Part shown: positions 17,246 through 25,404 of the stretch, in pieces
How the letters are laid out: each line of letters begins with the position of its first letter
Position numbering within the stretch: position 1 is the stretch's first letter
DNA from: Gemmatimonas sp. UBA7669
GTDB lineage: Bacteria; Gemmatimonadota; Gemmatimonadetes; Gemmatimonadales; Gemmatimonadaceae
Length of the DNA stretch: 64,000 nt
NCBI RefSeq assembly: GCF_002483225.1
Contig: NZ_DLHL01000015.1
Coordinates: 71,678 to 135,677, forward strand
Direction: 5' to 3'
Translations under genes and position numbers: made by a program
The notes under the pieces: model-generated
What the model was told of the DNA's origin: nothing
What the model saw: the letters and a program-made list of their open reading frames with translations, nothing else
The model's database searches: none

Positions 17246-18313
17246 ATGCACGCTCCGGTCTTCGATCCCAACACACTCGACGCGCTCATCGGTCGCGCCG
17301 TCAGCGACCTGTCTGCCGCCCATGGCGGCGTCATGGTGAGCATAGGCTTCAAGCTCGGACTCTACAAGGTCATGGCGGGCGCCGGTCCCCTGACCTCCGC
17401 CGAGGTGGCCACGCGCGCCGGCTGCGCCGAACGCTATGTGCGCGAATGGCTGAACTCGCAGGTGGCAGGCGGCTACGTGAACTACCATGCCATCAGCGGC
17501 ACGTACGAAATGTCGCCGGAACAGGCACTCGTCATGGCCGACCCGGACAGTCCGGCGTACATGACGCCTGCCTGGCAGGTGACGGCCAGCATGTGGCGTG
17601 ATGAGGCCAAGACGCTGCAGGCCTTTCGCACCGGAGCCGGTGTCTCGTGGGGCGACCATGATGACGCGCTGTACTGCGGTGTGGCCTCGTTCTATCGCAA
17701 CGCGTACCGGGCCAACCTGATTCCCGTGTGGTTGCCGGCTCTGGATGGCGTGGTCGGACAGCTCGAGCGCGGGATACGCGTGGCCGACGTCGGTTGCGGC
17801 TACGGCCACAGCACGCTGCTGATGGCGCAGGCCTTTCCGAACTCGCGCTTTCATGGCATCGACGGGCACGCGCCCTCGGTGGCCGAAGCGACACGTCTCG
17901 CCGATGAAGCGGGGCTCGCCGATCGGGTCACCTTCAGCGTGGGAGCGGCCTCGAGTTTTGCGGGAGCGGACTACGGCCTGGTGTGCTTCTTCGACGCGCT
18001 GCACGACATGGGCGACCCACTCGCGGCCGTCCGTCACGCCCACTCCGTGCTGGCCCCCGACGGCACGGTGATGCTGGTGGAACCGTTCGCGAACGATCGC
18101 ACAGAGGACAACATTTCGCCGGTTGCCCGTCTGTACTACTCGGCGTCGGTGTCCCTCTGCTGCGCACACGCCATCAGCGATGGCGGCGCGCTGGTGCTCG
18201 GCGCACAGGCGGGAGAAGCACGCCTGGCCGATGTGTTCCGGAAGGCGGGCTTCACGCACTTCCGTCGGGCGCACGCGTCCCCGTTCAATCTGGTGCTCGA
18301 GGCGCGGAAGTAG
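17246..18313 (+). CDS. Class I SAM-dependent methyltransferase with N-terminal winged helix (Rv2258c-like)
   Basis: 355 residues from ATG 17246, with AGGTG upstream. A winged-helix dimerisation domain (residues about 25-95: YKVMAGAGPLTSAEVATRAG) precedes a helical region and a Rossmann methyltransferase fold with motif I VADVGCGYGHST (179-190), the acidic end of strand 2 in GIDG, and motif IV CFFDALHDMGD. This layout matches the Rv2258c-type family of plant O-methyltransferase-like enzymes that act on small molecules. The substrate is unknown. It is divergently paired with a GlxA-like regulator, so expression is probably conditional. Confidence 0.88.
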   Translation: MHAPVFDPNTLDALIGRAVSDLSAAHGGVMVSIGFKLGLYKVMAGAGPLTSAEVATRAGCAERYVREWLNSQVAGGYVNYHAISGTYEMSPEQALVMADPDSPAYMTPAWQVTASMWRDEAKTLQAFRTGAGVSWGDHDDALYCGVASFYRNAYRANLIPVWLPALDGVVGQLERGIRVADVGCGYGHSTLLMAQAFPNSRFHGIDGHAPSVAEATRLADEAGLADRVTFSVGAASSFAGADYGLVCFFDALHDMGDPLAAVRHAHSVLAPDGTVMLVEPFANDRTEDNISPVARLYYSASVSLCCAHAISDGGALVLGAQAGEARLADVFRKAGFTHFRRAHASPFNLVLEARK

Positions 18314-18397
18314 TTGCTGGCGGCCGGGCCAGTTCCTAGCATTGGCAGATGCGCCCCATGCTGTGGTCCCTTGGGCACTTGTGAACTGGTCCGGTCC

Positions 18398-19438
18398 ATG
18401 CAATTCCCTGTCAGCGTTCTGTCTGCTGCGCTCGTCTCTCTGGGTGTGTCGTCTACAACGTCTGCACAGCCCAAAGCGACGTTTGTCGATGACTCATTGC
18501 TCTCGTATAACGTGAAGCCATCGACGCAACTGCGAAGAACGGAGACCGGGGGGTTTGTGGTCGGCCCACTCACGGGTAAACACGTTGTCGCGCAGATCTC
18601 GCCGGATCTGCGGCAGGTTCGCAGTCTGGCCAGGCAAGGTGCGGGCCCAGCGGAACAGACGGGATGGCTGGTGGTCGCTGCGGCGCCCGGCGGACGAACG
18701 ATCGTGGTGGCGAACCAACTCGATCGCAGCACCGTGCTCGGACCTGGCGGGAAAGTGGAGATGACGGCACGAGCCATCATGGTGCCCGACGGCGTGGCGA
18801 TGTGTCGTGGACGACTGCTGCTGAGCGGCTTGCATCGTGGTGATGGCACCAACGGCACCAGCGAAGGCGTCTTCGAGGTGGACACGGCCAGGCGTGTCCG
18901 CCAGCTGTACTCCACCAGACGCGGCTTGGCCCTGCGAGCTTTCTTTGGGAGTACCGATATGCTGGCCGCTCGAGGCGACCGGCTGATTGCTGGCGTTCCG
19001 AACCGAGCTGAGCTCGTGGTGTCAGACAGCGGTTGCGGCAGGTTTCGCACGATCCCAGTGCGCCTTCCGTGGTTTGTGCCGTGGGACAAGGCCGACCCGA
19101 TGCCAGCGTTCACCAAGCCCATGCAGCCACGCGTGACCGGCGTGCGCTTGGTGTCCGACACCCGGGCGGCCATGCTCGTGCTCCGTGCGTACGGGAAAGC
19201 GAAGTTCGAGACGTTCCCGGGCAGGTCGGCCGTACCCATTCCGCGAGGCAACGGGCCATGGTCGGAAACGGTGCTCGTGCTGGTGGACCTGACCACCGGC
19301 GATGTCATCAGCGAGCAGACCCTGTCGCAGGTCAACTGGCGCTTCGCGAGTGATGCAGAGCTCGTTGCGCATACGCTCGACGGTGGCGATCGGTCCGGCT
19401 TCATATTGCGGCCGATCGAACCAACCACGAAGCGTTGA
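18398..19438 (+). CDS. Exported protein of unknown function, possibly beta-propeller
   Basis: 346 residues from ATG 18398 (MQFPVSVLSAALVSLGVSS), chosen because it gives a clean signal peptide cleaved near TSAQPK; the ribosome site is weak. The mature protein consists of repeated short beta-type segments (QISPDLRQVRSL, RLLLSGLH, TIPVRLPWFVPW, VLVLVDLTTGDV). This resembles the six-bladed propeller-like exported proteins common in Gemmatimonadota, but no blade signature is certain. Base composition looks less GC-rich than its neighbours. It is followed by a terminator and convergent to ftsA. Confidence 0.75.
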   Translation: MQFPVSVLSAALVSLGVSSTTSAQPKATFVDDSLLSYNVKPSTQLRRTETGGFVVGPLTGKHVVAQISPDLRQVRSLARQGAGPAEQTGWLVVAAAPGGRTIVVANQLDRSTVLGPGGKVEMTARAIMVPDGVAMCRGRLLLSGLHRGDGTNGTSEGVFEVDTARRVRQLYSTRRGLALRAFFGSTDMLAARGDRLIAGVPNRAELVVSDSGCGRFRTIPVRLPWFVPWDKADPMPAFTKPMQPRVTGVRLVSDTRAAMLVLRAYGKAKFETFPGRSAVPIPRGNGPWSETVLVLVDLTTGDVISEQTLSQVNWRFASDAELVAHTLDGGDRSGFILRPIEPTTKR

Positions 19439-19450
19439 GTCGAAATCCGA

Positions 19451-19479
19451 GAGGCCCACGCCATGCCGGCTTGGGCCTC
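19451..19479 (+). terminator. Terminator between convergent genes
   Basis: An 8-bp stem, GAGGCCCA (19451-19458) with TGGGCCTC (19472-19479), is followed by CTTTGCATTTCC on the plus strand. It ends the 18398-19438 transcript and could also serve the ftsA transcript arriving from the other side. Confidence 0.6.
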
Positions 19480-19509
19480 CTTTGCATTTCCTGCGCTAAC
19501 GCGTTGCGG

Positions 19510-20763
19510 TCAGAAGAAGTCCTGCAACCAGGTCTTCACACGTGACGCCAGCTTGTCCACACTCGCGCCGGGCCGCCCGCCCTTGCGGGCCACCACACCG
19601 CCGAGTGCCTCGCGGTGTGCACCGTATAGCGCGAGGCCAACGGCCGTGGCGAACTGCGGCTGCGTGACGTTTTCCACCAGACCATCGAGCTTGGCACCGG
19701 GCACGCCGATGCGCACACCGAGACCGAACACATCGGCCGCGAGTTCGCGAATGCCTTCGAGTGACGCGCCACCGCCGGTGAGGACGACGCCCCCGTTCAG
19801 GCGGCCCGTGAAACCCGCCTGATGCACCTCGCGCTGGGCCTTCTCGAAGATCTCGTCCATGCGCTGGTGAATGATGTGCGTCATGAGCTCGCGCGAAATG
19901 TGCCGCTCACCGTGTGCGCCTGACGCGGGCATGGCAATGACCTGCTGCGGATCGATTAGCGGCTCATACGCGCAGCCATACGCATCCTTGATCTGCTCGG
20001 CGTCATGCTGCGTGATGCCCAGGCCCTGCACGAGATCGCTGGTGACGGTCTGCCCACCAAAGGGGATGGTGCCGAGATGCCGGATCTTGCCTTCATGGAA
20101 CACGGCGAGATCGGTGGTGCCGGCGCCCAGCTCCACGAGCACAACACCGAGCTCCTTTTCTTCCTCGGTGAGCACGGCCAGCGCGCTGGCCAGCGGCTCG
20201 AGCACCAGCTCACGCGTGCGATAGCCCGCGCGCTCGATGGCCTTGCGCAGGTTCATGGCCGGCGAGCTGCCAATGGTGACGAGATACATCTCCGTCTCGA
20301 GGCGGGTGCCGATCATGCCCACGGGATCGCGGATGCCATCGACCTTGTCCACGCGATACTCCTGCGGAATGGCGTGCAGCAGCTCGCGATCCTGGGGAAT
20401 GGCCATGGCGCGCGCGACTTCGTTGACACGCTCCACGTCGGGCCGCGTGATCTCGTGACCACTGATGGCCACCACACCCGACGAGGTCATGGCCCGCACA
20501 TGCTCGCCGGCAATGCCTACAAACAGTCCGTCGGCGGCGACACCGGCCAGATGCGTGGCTTCTTCAACCGCCGCGCGAATGGAGCGTGTCGCCTCCTCGA
20601 TGTCCGACACCATGCCGCGCCTGAGGCCCATGGTGCGCGTGTGCCCCACACCCAGCACCTTGAGGCGCGGGGCACGCGGCACATCGCCGTGAACCGCCGC
20701 CACGAGGGCGGTGGTGTAGGCGGTGCCGATGTCGAGGGCGGCGACGATGGGTTCGGATGTCAT
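19510..20763 (-). CDS. ftsA: Cell division protein FtsA
   Basis: FtsA is the actin-like ATPase that tethers FtsZ to the membrane and recruits late divisome proteins. 417 residues, a usual length. Visible: phosphate-1 ALDIGTAYTTALV (9-21), the 1C-type insertion, phosphate-2 VVLVELGAGTTDLAVF, the adenosine motif VVLTGGGASLEGI, and a C-terminal amphipathic helix (LASRVKTWLQDFF) for membrane binding. The ATG overlaps the ftsQ stop by four bases (ATGA). It is the last gene of the division cluster, followed by a terminator rather than ftsZ. Confidence 0.96.
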   Translation of the reverse strand: MTSEPIVAALDIGTAYTTALVAAVHGDVPRAPRLKVLGVGHTRTMGLRRGMVSDIEEATRSIRAAVEEATHLAGVAADGLFVGIAGEHVRAMTSSGVVAISGHEITRPDVERVNEVARAMAIPQDRELLHAIPQEYRVDKVDGIRDPVGMIGTRLETEMYLVTIGSSPAMNLRKAIERAGYRTRELVLEPLASALAVLTEEEKELGVVLVELGAGTTDLAVFHEGKIRHLGTIPFGGQTVTSDLVQGLGITQHDAEQIKDAYGCAYEPLIDPQQVIAMPASGAHGERHISRELMTHIIHQRMDEIFEKAQREVHQAGFTGRLNGGVVLTGGGASLEGIRELAADVFGLGVRIGVPGAKLDGLVENVTQPQFATAVGLALYGAHREALGGVVARKGGRPGASVDKLASRVKTWLQDFF

Positions 20764-21527
20764 GGCTGTCTGGCAATCACCTGGTCACGGAAACGCAGAT
20801 CGAGCTCCACCACACGCAACCGGTTGCGTGCGAGATCTGCTTCCACGGGTAATATGTCCCGGACACGTGCCACGGTCACGTTGCGCGGAGTCCGGACTGT
20901 CACTGAATCGAGCTGCAGACGGAATTCGGTCGTTCCGACCGCCGCGGCACGGGCCACACGCCGGTAAATGGACGGCGCCGATGCCCTCAGCCCTCCCAAA
21001 AGATGCAGCAGGGCGCTATCGGGGGCCGAGGCAATCGGCACATCCATCGGGGTGCGCACGGGATCGATGGGCAGCAGGTGCCCGCGCGCGTCCGCCGGTG
21101 TGAGGGGCTGGCCCTTCCGCTCTACCAGAGCCACCGGCTCCCGCTCGGTCAGGCGAACGTGCAGGGTGCCCGGCAAGCGGCGCTCCACCAGCGCCGTGAG
21201 TACCAGCGGATGTCCTTCCAGACGCAGCGCGAGTGGCGCCAGCGGCTGCCACACGGATTGCAGCGTGTCCACATCGAGCAACGCCAGCAGCTCGCCCGTG
21301 CGCGCGTAGCGCACGCCCTCCATCTCGACGCGCCGCACGTGGAAGAAGTCGAGCTGTGACAGCGCGCGCGGGCCCCACCACGGACTGCCCACGACCGCGG
21401 CCAGCCCCGACAGCAGCGCGACCCCTTGCACCCAGCGCAACCATCGCGGCCGCGAGCTTACCGCTGGGTCCGCACCGCTAGTGGCGGCACCGCCTGTCGC
21501 AGTGGACTGTGTGTTGCTACGAGCCAC
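20760..21527 (-). CDS. ftsQ: Cell division protein FtsQ
   Basis: A 255-residue bitopic divisome protein starting at GTG 21527, with GAGG ten bases upstream. A basic cytoplasmic N-terminus is followed by one TM (about 33-50), then a POTRA domain starting FFHVRRVEMEGVRYARTGELLALL, and a beta domain with LTEREPVALVERKG. Position between murC and ftsA supports the call, since FtsQ sequences are poorly conserved. It should form the FtsQ-FtsL-FtsB complex in the periplasm; ftsL is upstream, but no ftsB was seen. Confidence 0.9.
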   Translation of the reverse strand: MARSNTQSTATGGAATSGADPAVSSRPRWLRWVQGVALLSGLAAVVGSPWWGPRALSQLDFFHVRRVEMEGVRYARTGELLALLDVDTLQSVWQPLAPLALRLEGHPLVLTALVERRLPGTLHVRLTEREPVALVERKGQPLTPADARGHLLPIDPVRTPMDVPIASAPDSALLHLLGGLRASAPSIYRRVARAAAVGTTEFRLQLDSVTVRTPRNVTVARVRDILPVEADLARNRLRVVELDLRFRDQVIARQP

Positions 21528-21539
21528 GAACGCGCTGCC

Positions 21540-22994
21540 TCAGGACGGCTGCGGGGTCGAACCACAAAGACGGGCCAGCAACTCCGGTCCGCTGCGCGTG
21601 ATGTCCCCCGCACCCATGGTGAGCACCACGTCGCCCTCGCGCACAAAGTCGGTGAGCGCCGCGGCCACGTCGGCGCGCGGGCCGCTCCAACGCAGCATGT
21701 CGCCCGTCACCCGCTGCGCAATGAGCGCGGAACTCACGCCCGGCTCCGGCGTTTCTCGCGCGCCATAGATGTCGCAGAGGAACAATGCGTCGGCCGCCGA
21801 AAGTGCCTCGGCGAACTCGCGCTGCAGATCGCGCGTGCGCGAGTAGAGATGCGGTTGAAACGCGAGCACGAGGCGACGACCCGGGAAGCTGTGCCGCGCG
21901 GCGGCGAGGGTGGCCGCCACCTCGGTGGGGTGATGCGCATAGTCGTCTACCACCTCCACACCGGCCGCACTGCCCAGTCGCTGGAAGCGACGCTCCACCC
22001 CGCGAAATGCCGCAAGGCCCGGTGCCATGTCACGCACGCGCGCACCAAGCGCGAGCCCCGCGCCCAGCGCCGCCAGCGCATTGCGGACGTTGTGCACACC
22101 AGGTACGGCCAGTTGCACCTCGCCCACCGCCTCGTCGTCAAAGCGCACCGTAAAGCGCGAGCCCGCGGCATCGAGCACCAGATCGTGGGCCACGAGCCTG
22201 GCATCGCGGGCGTGCGGCGACGGATCCGTGCCCGGCACCGTGGCGCTGTAGGCAATGACTTCGCGACTGCTGGCCACACGCAGTTGCATGGCCCCCTCGT
22301 CGTCGGCGCAGCGCACCACGACGCGCGCCGGTGAGCAATACTGCTCGAAGGTGCGGGAGATGTCGTCGAGATCGCGGTAGATGTCGAGATGATCAGCCTC
22401 GACATTGAGCACCACCGCGACGTCCACCGCCAACGCGAGGAATGAGCGGTCGTACTCGTCGGCTTCCACCACATAGGTTGGGCCACCGAGATGCAGGTTG
22501 CCCTGCCAGCGCTCGACGCGGCCACCGACGACACCGGTGGGGGCCAGACCCGCTGCGGCCAGTGCCTCGGTGGTCATGACGGTCGTGGTGGTCTTGCCAT
22601 GTGTGCCGGCAATGCCCACCAGCGTGCCGCCGCTCACCGCGGCGGCCAGCGCCTCGGCGCGCCGCACCAACGGCCGACCGGCGTCGCGGGCGGCCTGCAT
22701 TTCGGCGTGCGCCGAAGGTATGGCCGACGAGTACACCACCGCGCGCGCCGCCGCCACGCGCGACGCGTCATGTGCCGTGACCGCAATGCCAAGCCGCTGC
22801 AGATCCGGCGCGCCATCGGGATTGGCGTCCGTGCCCTGCACACGCACACCACGACGGGCGAGCAGTTCGGCCAGCGCGCTCATGCCGGCGCCCGCAATGC
22901 CGATGAAGTGCACCGGGCGCTGGTCCTCTGCATCGAGCAGCAGGGCCGTGTGCGAAGCCTGGGGTTCGGAGTGTGGCGAAGAGGACGAGGTCAC
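21540..22994 (-). CDS. murC: UDP-N-acetylmuramate--L-alanine ligase MurC
   Basis: Adds L-Ala to UDP-MurNAc in the cytoplasm, the first amino-acid step of the stem peptide. 484 residues from GTG 22994. Motifs: N-terminal Rossmann HFIGIAGAGMSALAELL (29-45), the P-loop GTHGKTTT (130-137), VEADEYDRSFL, DDYAHHPTEV in the C-terminal domain and FQPHLYSRT. The HFIG...GMSA start and AHHPTE are typical of MurC rather than MurD/E/F. It is followed 12 bases later by ftsQ. No murB or ddl follows, so those genes must be elsewhere. Confidence 0.96.
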   Translation of the reverse strand: MTSSSSPHSEPQASHTALLLDAEDQRPVHFIGIAGAGMSALAELLARRGVRVQGTDANPDGAPDLQRLGIAVTAHDASRVAAARAVVYSSAIPSAHAEMQAARDAGRPLVRRAEALAAAVSGGTLVGIAGTHGKTTTTVMTTEALAAAGLAPTGVVGGRVERWQGNLHLGGPTYVVEADEYDRSFLALAVDVAVVLNVEADHLDIYRDLDDISRTFEQYCSPARVVVRCADDEGAMQLRVASSREVIAYSATVPGTDPSPHARDARLVAHDLVLDAAGSRFTVRFDDEAVGEVQLAVPGVHNVRNALAALGAGLALGARVRDMAPGLAAFRGVERRFQRLGSAAGVEVVDDYAHHPTEVAATLAAARHSFPGRRLVLAFQPHLYSRTRDLQREFAEALSAADALFLCDIYGARETPEPGVSSALIAQRVTGDMLRWSGPRADVAAALTDFVREGDVVLTMGAGDITRSGPELLARLCGSTPQPS

Positions 22995-23038
22995 AGCGAA
23001 ATCACAGCCTGAAAGCGAGGGGAAGTTGAACGCGAGGA

Positions 23039-24163
23039 TCAGCCGGCCAGCTGCAGCAGGCGACGGAGTGTACGGGCAATATCGCGCGCCGCGGTAGGCC
23101 GCGCCCGCGCCTGTGCGGATTCACGCATGCGCGCGAGAAGCGTGGTGTCCTGCTGCCACAACGCGATCTGCGCGGACAGCGCGTCGACGCTCAAGTCGGA
23201 TTGCCGCAGCATCACACCGGCACCCGCCGCTGCAGTCGCCCTCGCGTTGAACGTTTGGTGATCCTGCGCGGCCGTTGGCAGCGGCACCAGCAGCATTGGC
23301 AGTCCCCAGGCGCAGAGTTCTGCAATAGACATGGCGCCCGCGCGCCCCAAGGCCACATCGGCGGCCGCATAGGCCTGTGCAATGGGCGCCAGATACGGAC
23401 GCACCTTCACCGCCTCCGACTCGCGATGCAGATACGCCGCCGCCTGCGCTCGACCAGTGGACCAGATGAGCGCAACGCCGCGCGGCAGACCGCGCGCGAT
23501 CCATTGATCGACGACTTCGTTGATGGCCCGTGCGCCCTGACTGCCGCCCATGACGAGCACGACAAACGCCTCGTCCGGCAGTCCCCATTCGGCACGCGCC
23601 GCAGCACGCGCGAGCGCACGCGCCTCATGGTTGGCGGGCGGTTCGTCGATGGGGCAGCCCAGTGGATAGACGGCACCCGGCGCCGCGGCCGTGAGCTGCG
23701 CTGACGCCTCGGGAAAGCCGAGAAACACACCCTGAGCGCCTCGCGCAAACACCCGCGTGGTGAGGCCGGGATGACTGTCCGGCTCGTGCAGAAAGGTGGG
23801 AATGCCCCGCGCGCGGGCCCAGGCCAGCGCCACACCCGCAGCATATCCACCGGTTCCCACCACGGCCGCCGGCCGATCGTTGCGCGTGAGCTGCGTAAGG
23901 GCGCGCCAGGCCTGCACGCCACCCAGCACCGTGCGCCAGTTGTTCCACGGCTGCTTGCGATAAAGCGGATGCAGCGGCAGCAGCTGATGCGGGAACTCCG
24001 TGGTGGGCAGCACGTCGCGCTCGATGCCGCGCTGTGCGCCAATGAAGAACGGGCGCACACCAGGCGCCTCACGCACGAGCGCGCGGGCAATGGCCAGACC
24101 GGGATAGAGATGCCCGCCCGTTCCACCACCCGCGAACAGCACCAGTGGACCCGCCGCGCTCAC
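23039..24163 (-). CDS. murG: Undecaprenyl-PP-MurNAc-pentapeptide GlcNAc transferase MurG
   Basis: GT28-type glycosyltransferase converting lipid I to lipid II on the inner face of the membrane. 374 residues from GTG 24163, overlapping the ftsW stop (GTGA). Motifs: N-terminal G-loop FAGGGTGGHLYPGLA (9-23), GTGGYAAGVAL, HEPDSHPGLT, VMGGSQGARAINEV and AAADVALGRAGAMSIAEL with the UDP-GlcNAc-binding region, then LLVPLPTAAQDHQTFNA. All expected binding segments are present. Confidence 0.96.
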   Translation of the reverse strand: MSAAGPLVLFAGGGTGGHLYPGLAIARALVREAPGVRPFFIGAQRGIERDVLPTTEFPHQLLPLHPLYRKQPWNNWRTVLGGVQAWRALTQLTRNDRPAAVVGTGGYAAGVALAWARARGIPTFLHEPDSHPGLTTRVFARGAQGVFLGFPEASAQLTAAAPGAVYPLGCPIDEPPANHEARALARAAARAEWGLPDEAFVVLVMGGSQGARAINEVVDQWIARGLPRGVALIWSTGRAQAAAYLHRESEAVKVRPYLAPIAQAYAAADVALGRAGAMSIAELCAWGLPMLLVPLPTAAQDHQTFNARATAAAGAGVMLRQSDLSVDALSAQIALWQQDTTLLARMRESAQARARPTAARDIARTLRRLLQLAG

Positions 24164-25404
24164 GCGCCACCGGGAGTGAGGGGGTCCGTGGCCGTCACCC
24201 CGTATACGCGCTCACGTTGGCTGCCGATGTTGACCAGAATGCCCGTCATGGCCAGGGTGAGCAGCAGATTGGAACGCCCGTACGACACGAACGGCAAGGT
24301 GAGACCGGTGTTGGGCAACAGCCGAATCACCACCCCCAGATGCACGAAGGCCGTGAACACCGTGGTGAAGGTGAGGCCAATGGCCACCAGCGCAAGAAAC
24401 GGACTCCGCGCCTGCCGTGCGATGCGAAAGCCCAGCCAGCCATAAAGTGCAAAGGCCACGGTGACGCCGGCGAGTCCCACAAAGCCCAGCTCCTCACCCA
24501 CGATGGAGCCGATGAAGTCGTTGAAGGCCAGCGGCAGCCACCCGCGTTGCTGATTGCCCTGACTGAAGCCCACACCCAGCAGGCCGCCCGATCCCACCGC
24601 CACAAGCGACTGATACTGCTGGTCGCGCGGATTGTCGGGCGGTGCCTCGGTGCTCTGCCCCACCGCGAGGTAGGTCTGCACACGATTGCGGATGTAGGGA
24701 TTTCGTGCGGCCTCCACGCCAATGAGCATGAGACCCACCACACCAAACAGCATGAAGTGTGCGAGACGCGCGCCACCGACAAACAGCAGCACGGCCATGA
24801 GCACGCAGTACGTGATGGCCACACTGATGTCGGGTTCGAGCAAGGCAAGCACCACCAGTGCACCGATGACCACGACAAAGGGCATGATGCCCTTGCCCAG
24901 TTCGCGCACGCGCTCGCCTTTCTTCACGAGCAGCATGGGTGTCCAGATGAGCACCGCAAACTTGGCAAACTCCGAGGGTTGCAGTGAGCCACCCAACAGG
25001 TAACGACGCGAGCCACCGATGTTGCCGCGATTCATGCCCGGCAGAAACACCGCGGCCATGAGGATCAGCGACACAATCATGATGGGCCAGGCCAGCGCCT
25101 TGAATCGCTCGGCATCGACCTTGGCCAGTACCACAAAGGCAATCGCGCCGAGCGCCACGCCCACGGCCTGCCGCAGGACGTAGTAGTGTCCGGCGCGGTT
25201 CTCCGAAACCGCCTGCAGCGCCGACGCGCTGTAGAGCACCGCCAAGCCCACCGCCACCAGCGCCGCCGTCACCAGTACGAGCGCGCGCGCTTCGAGGGAC
25301 ATGCGCCAGCGCTCGCGTGTGCCCGCGAGGTTCTGGCCGCGGGTGTGTGTTGCAGGACCGGATGAAGCCACCGGCGCCGGCATGCTGGCCGTGAAATCGG
25401 TCAT
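24160..25404 (-). CDS. ftsW: Septal peptidoglycan polymerase FtsW
   Basis: SEDS-family glycan polymerase working with FtsI. ATG 25404 overlaps the murD stop (ATGA) and is preferred over the open extension to 25479; it gives 414 residues. About ten TM helices follow a 40-residue cytoplasmic N-terminus. SEDS features: SRRYLLGGSLQPSEFAKFA (the region with the essential Asp loop is LLEPDISVAI), NRVQTYL, QQYQSLVAVGSGGLLGVG, and the C-terminal NTGLTLPFVSYGRSNLL. The position between murD and murG and the presence of ftsI in the same operon argue for FtsW rather than RodA. Confidence 0.94.
   Translation of the reverse strand: MTDFTASMPAPVASSGPATHTRGQNLAGTRERWRMSLEARALVLVTAALVAVGLAVLYSASALQAVSENRAGHYYVLRQAVGVALGAIAFVVLAKVDAERFKALAWPIMIVSLILMAAVFLPGMNRGNIGGSRRYLLGGSLQPSEFAKFAVLIWTPMLLVKKGERVRELGKGIMPFVVVIGALVVLALLEPDISVAITYCVLMAVLLFVGGARLAHFMLFGVVGLMLIGVEAARNPYIRNRVQTYLAVGQSTEAPPDNPRDQQYQSLVAVGSGGLLGVGFSQGNQQRGWLPLAFNDFIGSIVGEELGFVGLAGVTVAFALYGWLGFRIARQARSPFLALVAIGLTFTTVFTAFVHLGVVIRLLPNTGLTLPFVSYGRSNLLLTLAMTGILVNIGSQRERVYGVTATDPLTPGGA

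Noticed and set aside
17129..18403. Minus-strand N-terminal extension of the AraC-type gene (open frame of 790 residues)
   Set aside because: It is antisense to the intact methyltransferase and lacks any domain; the AraC start with a ribosome site is at 17128.
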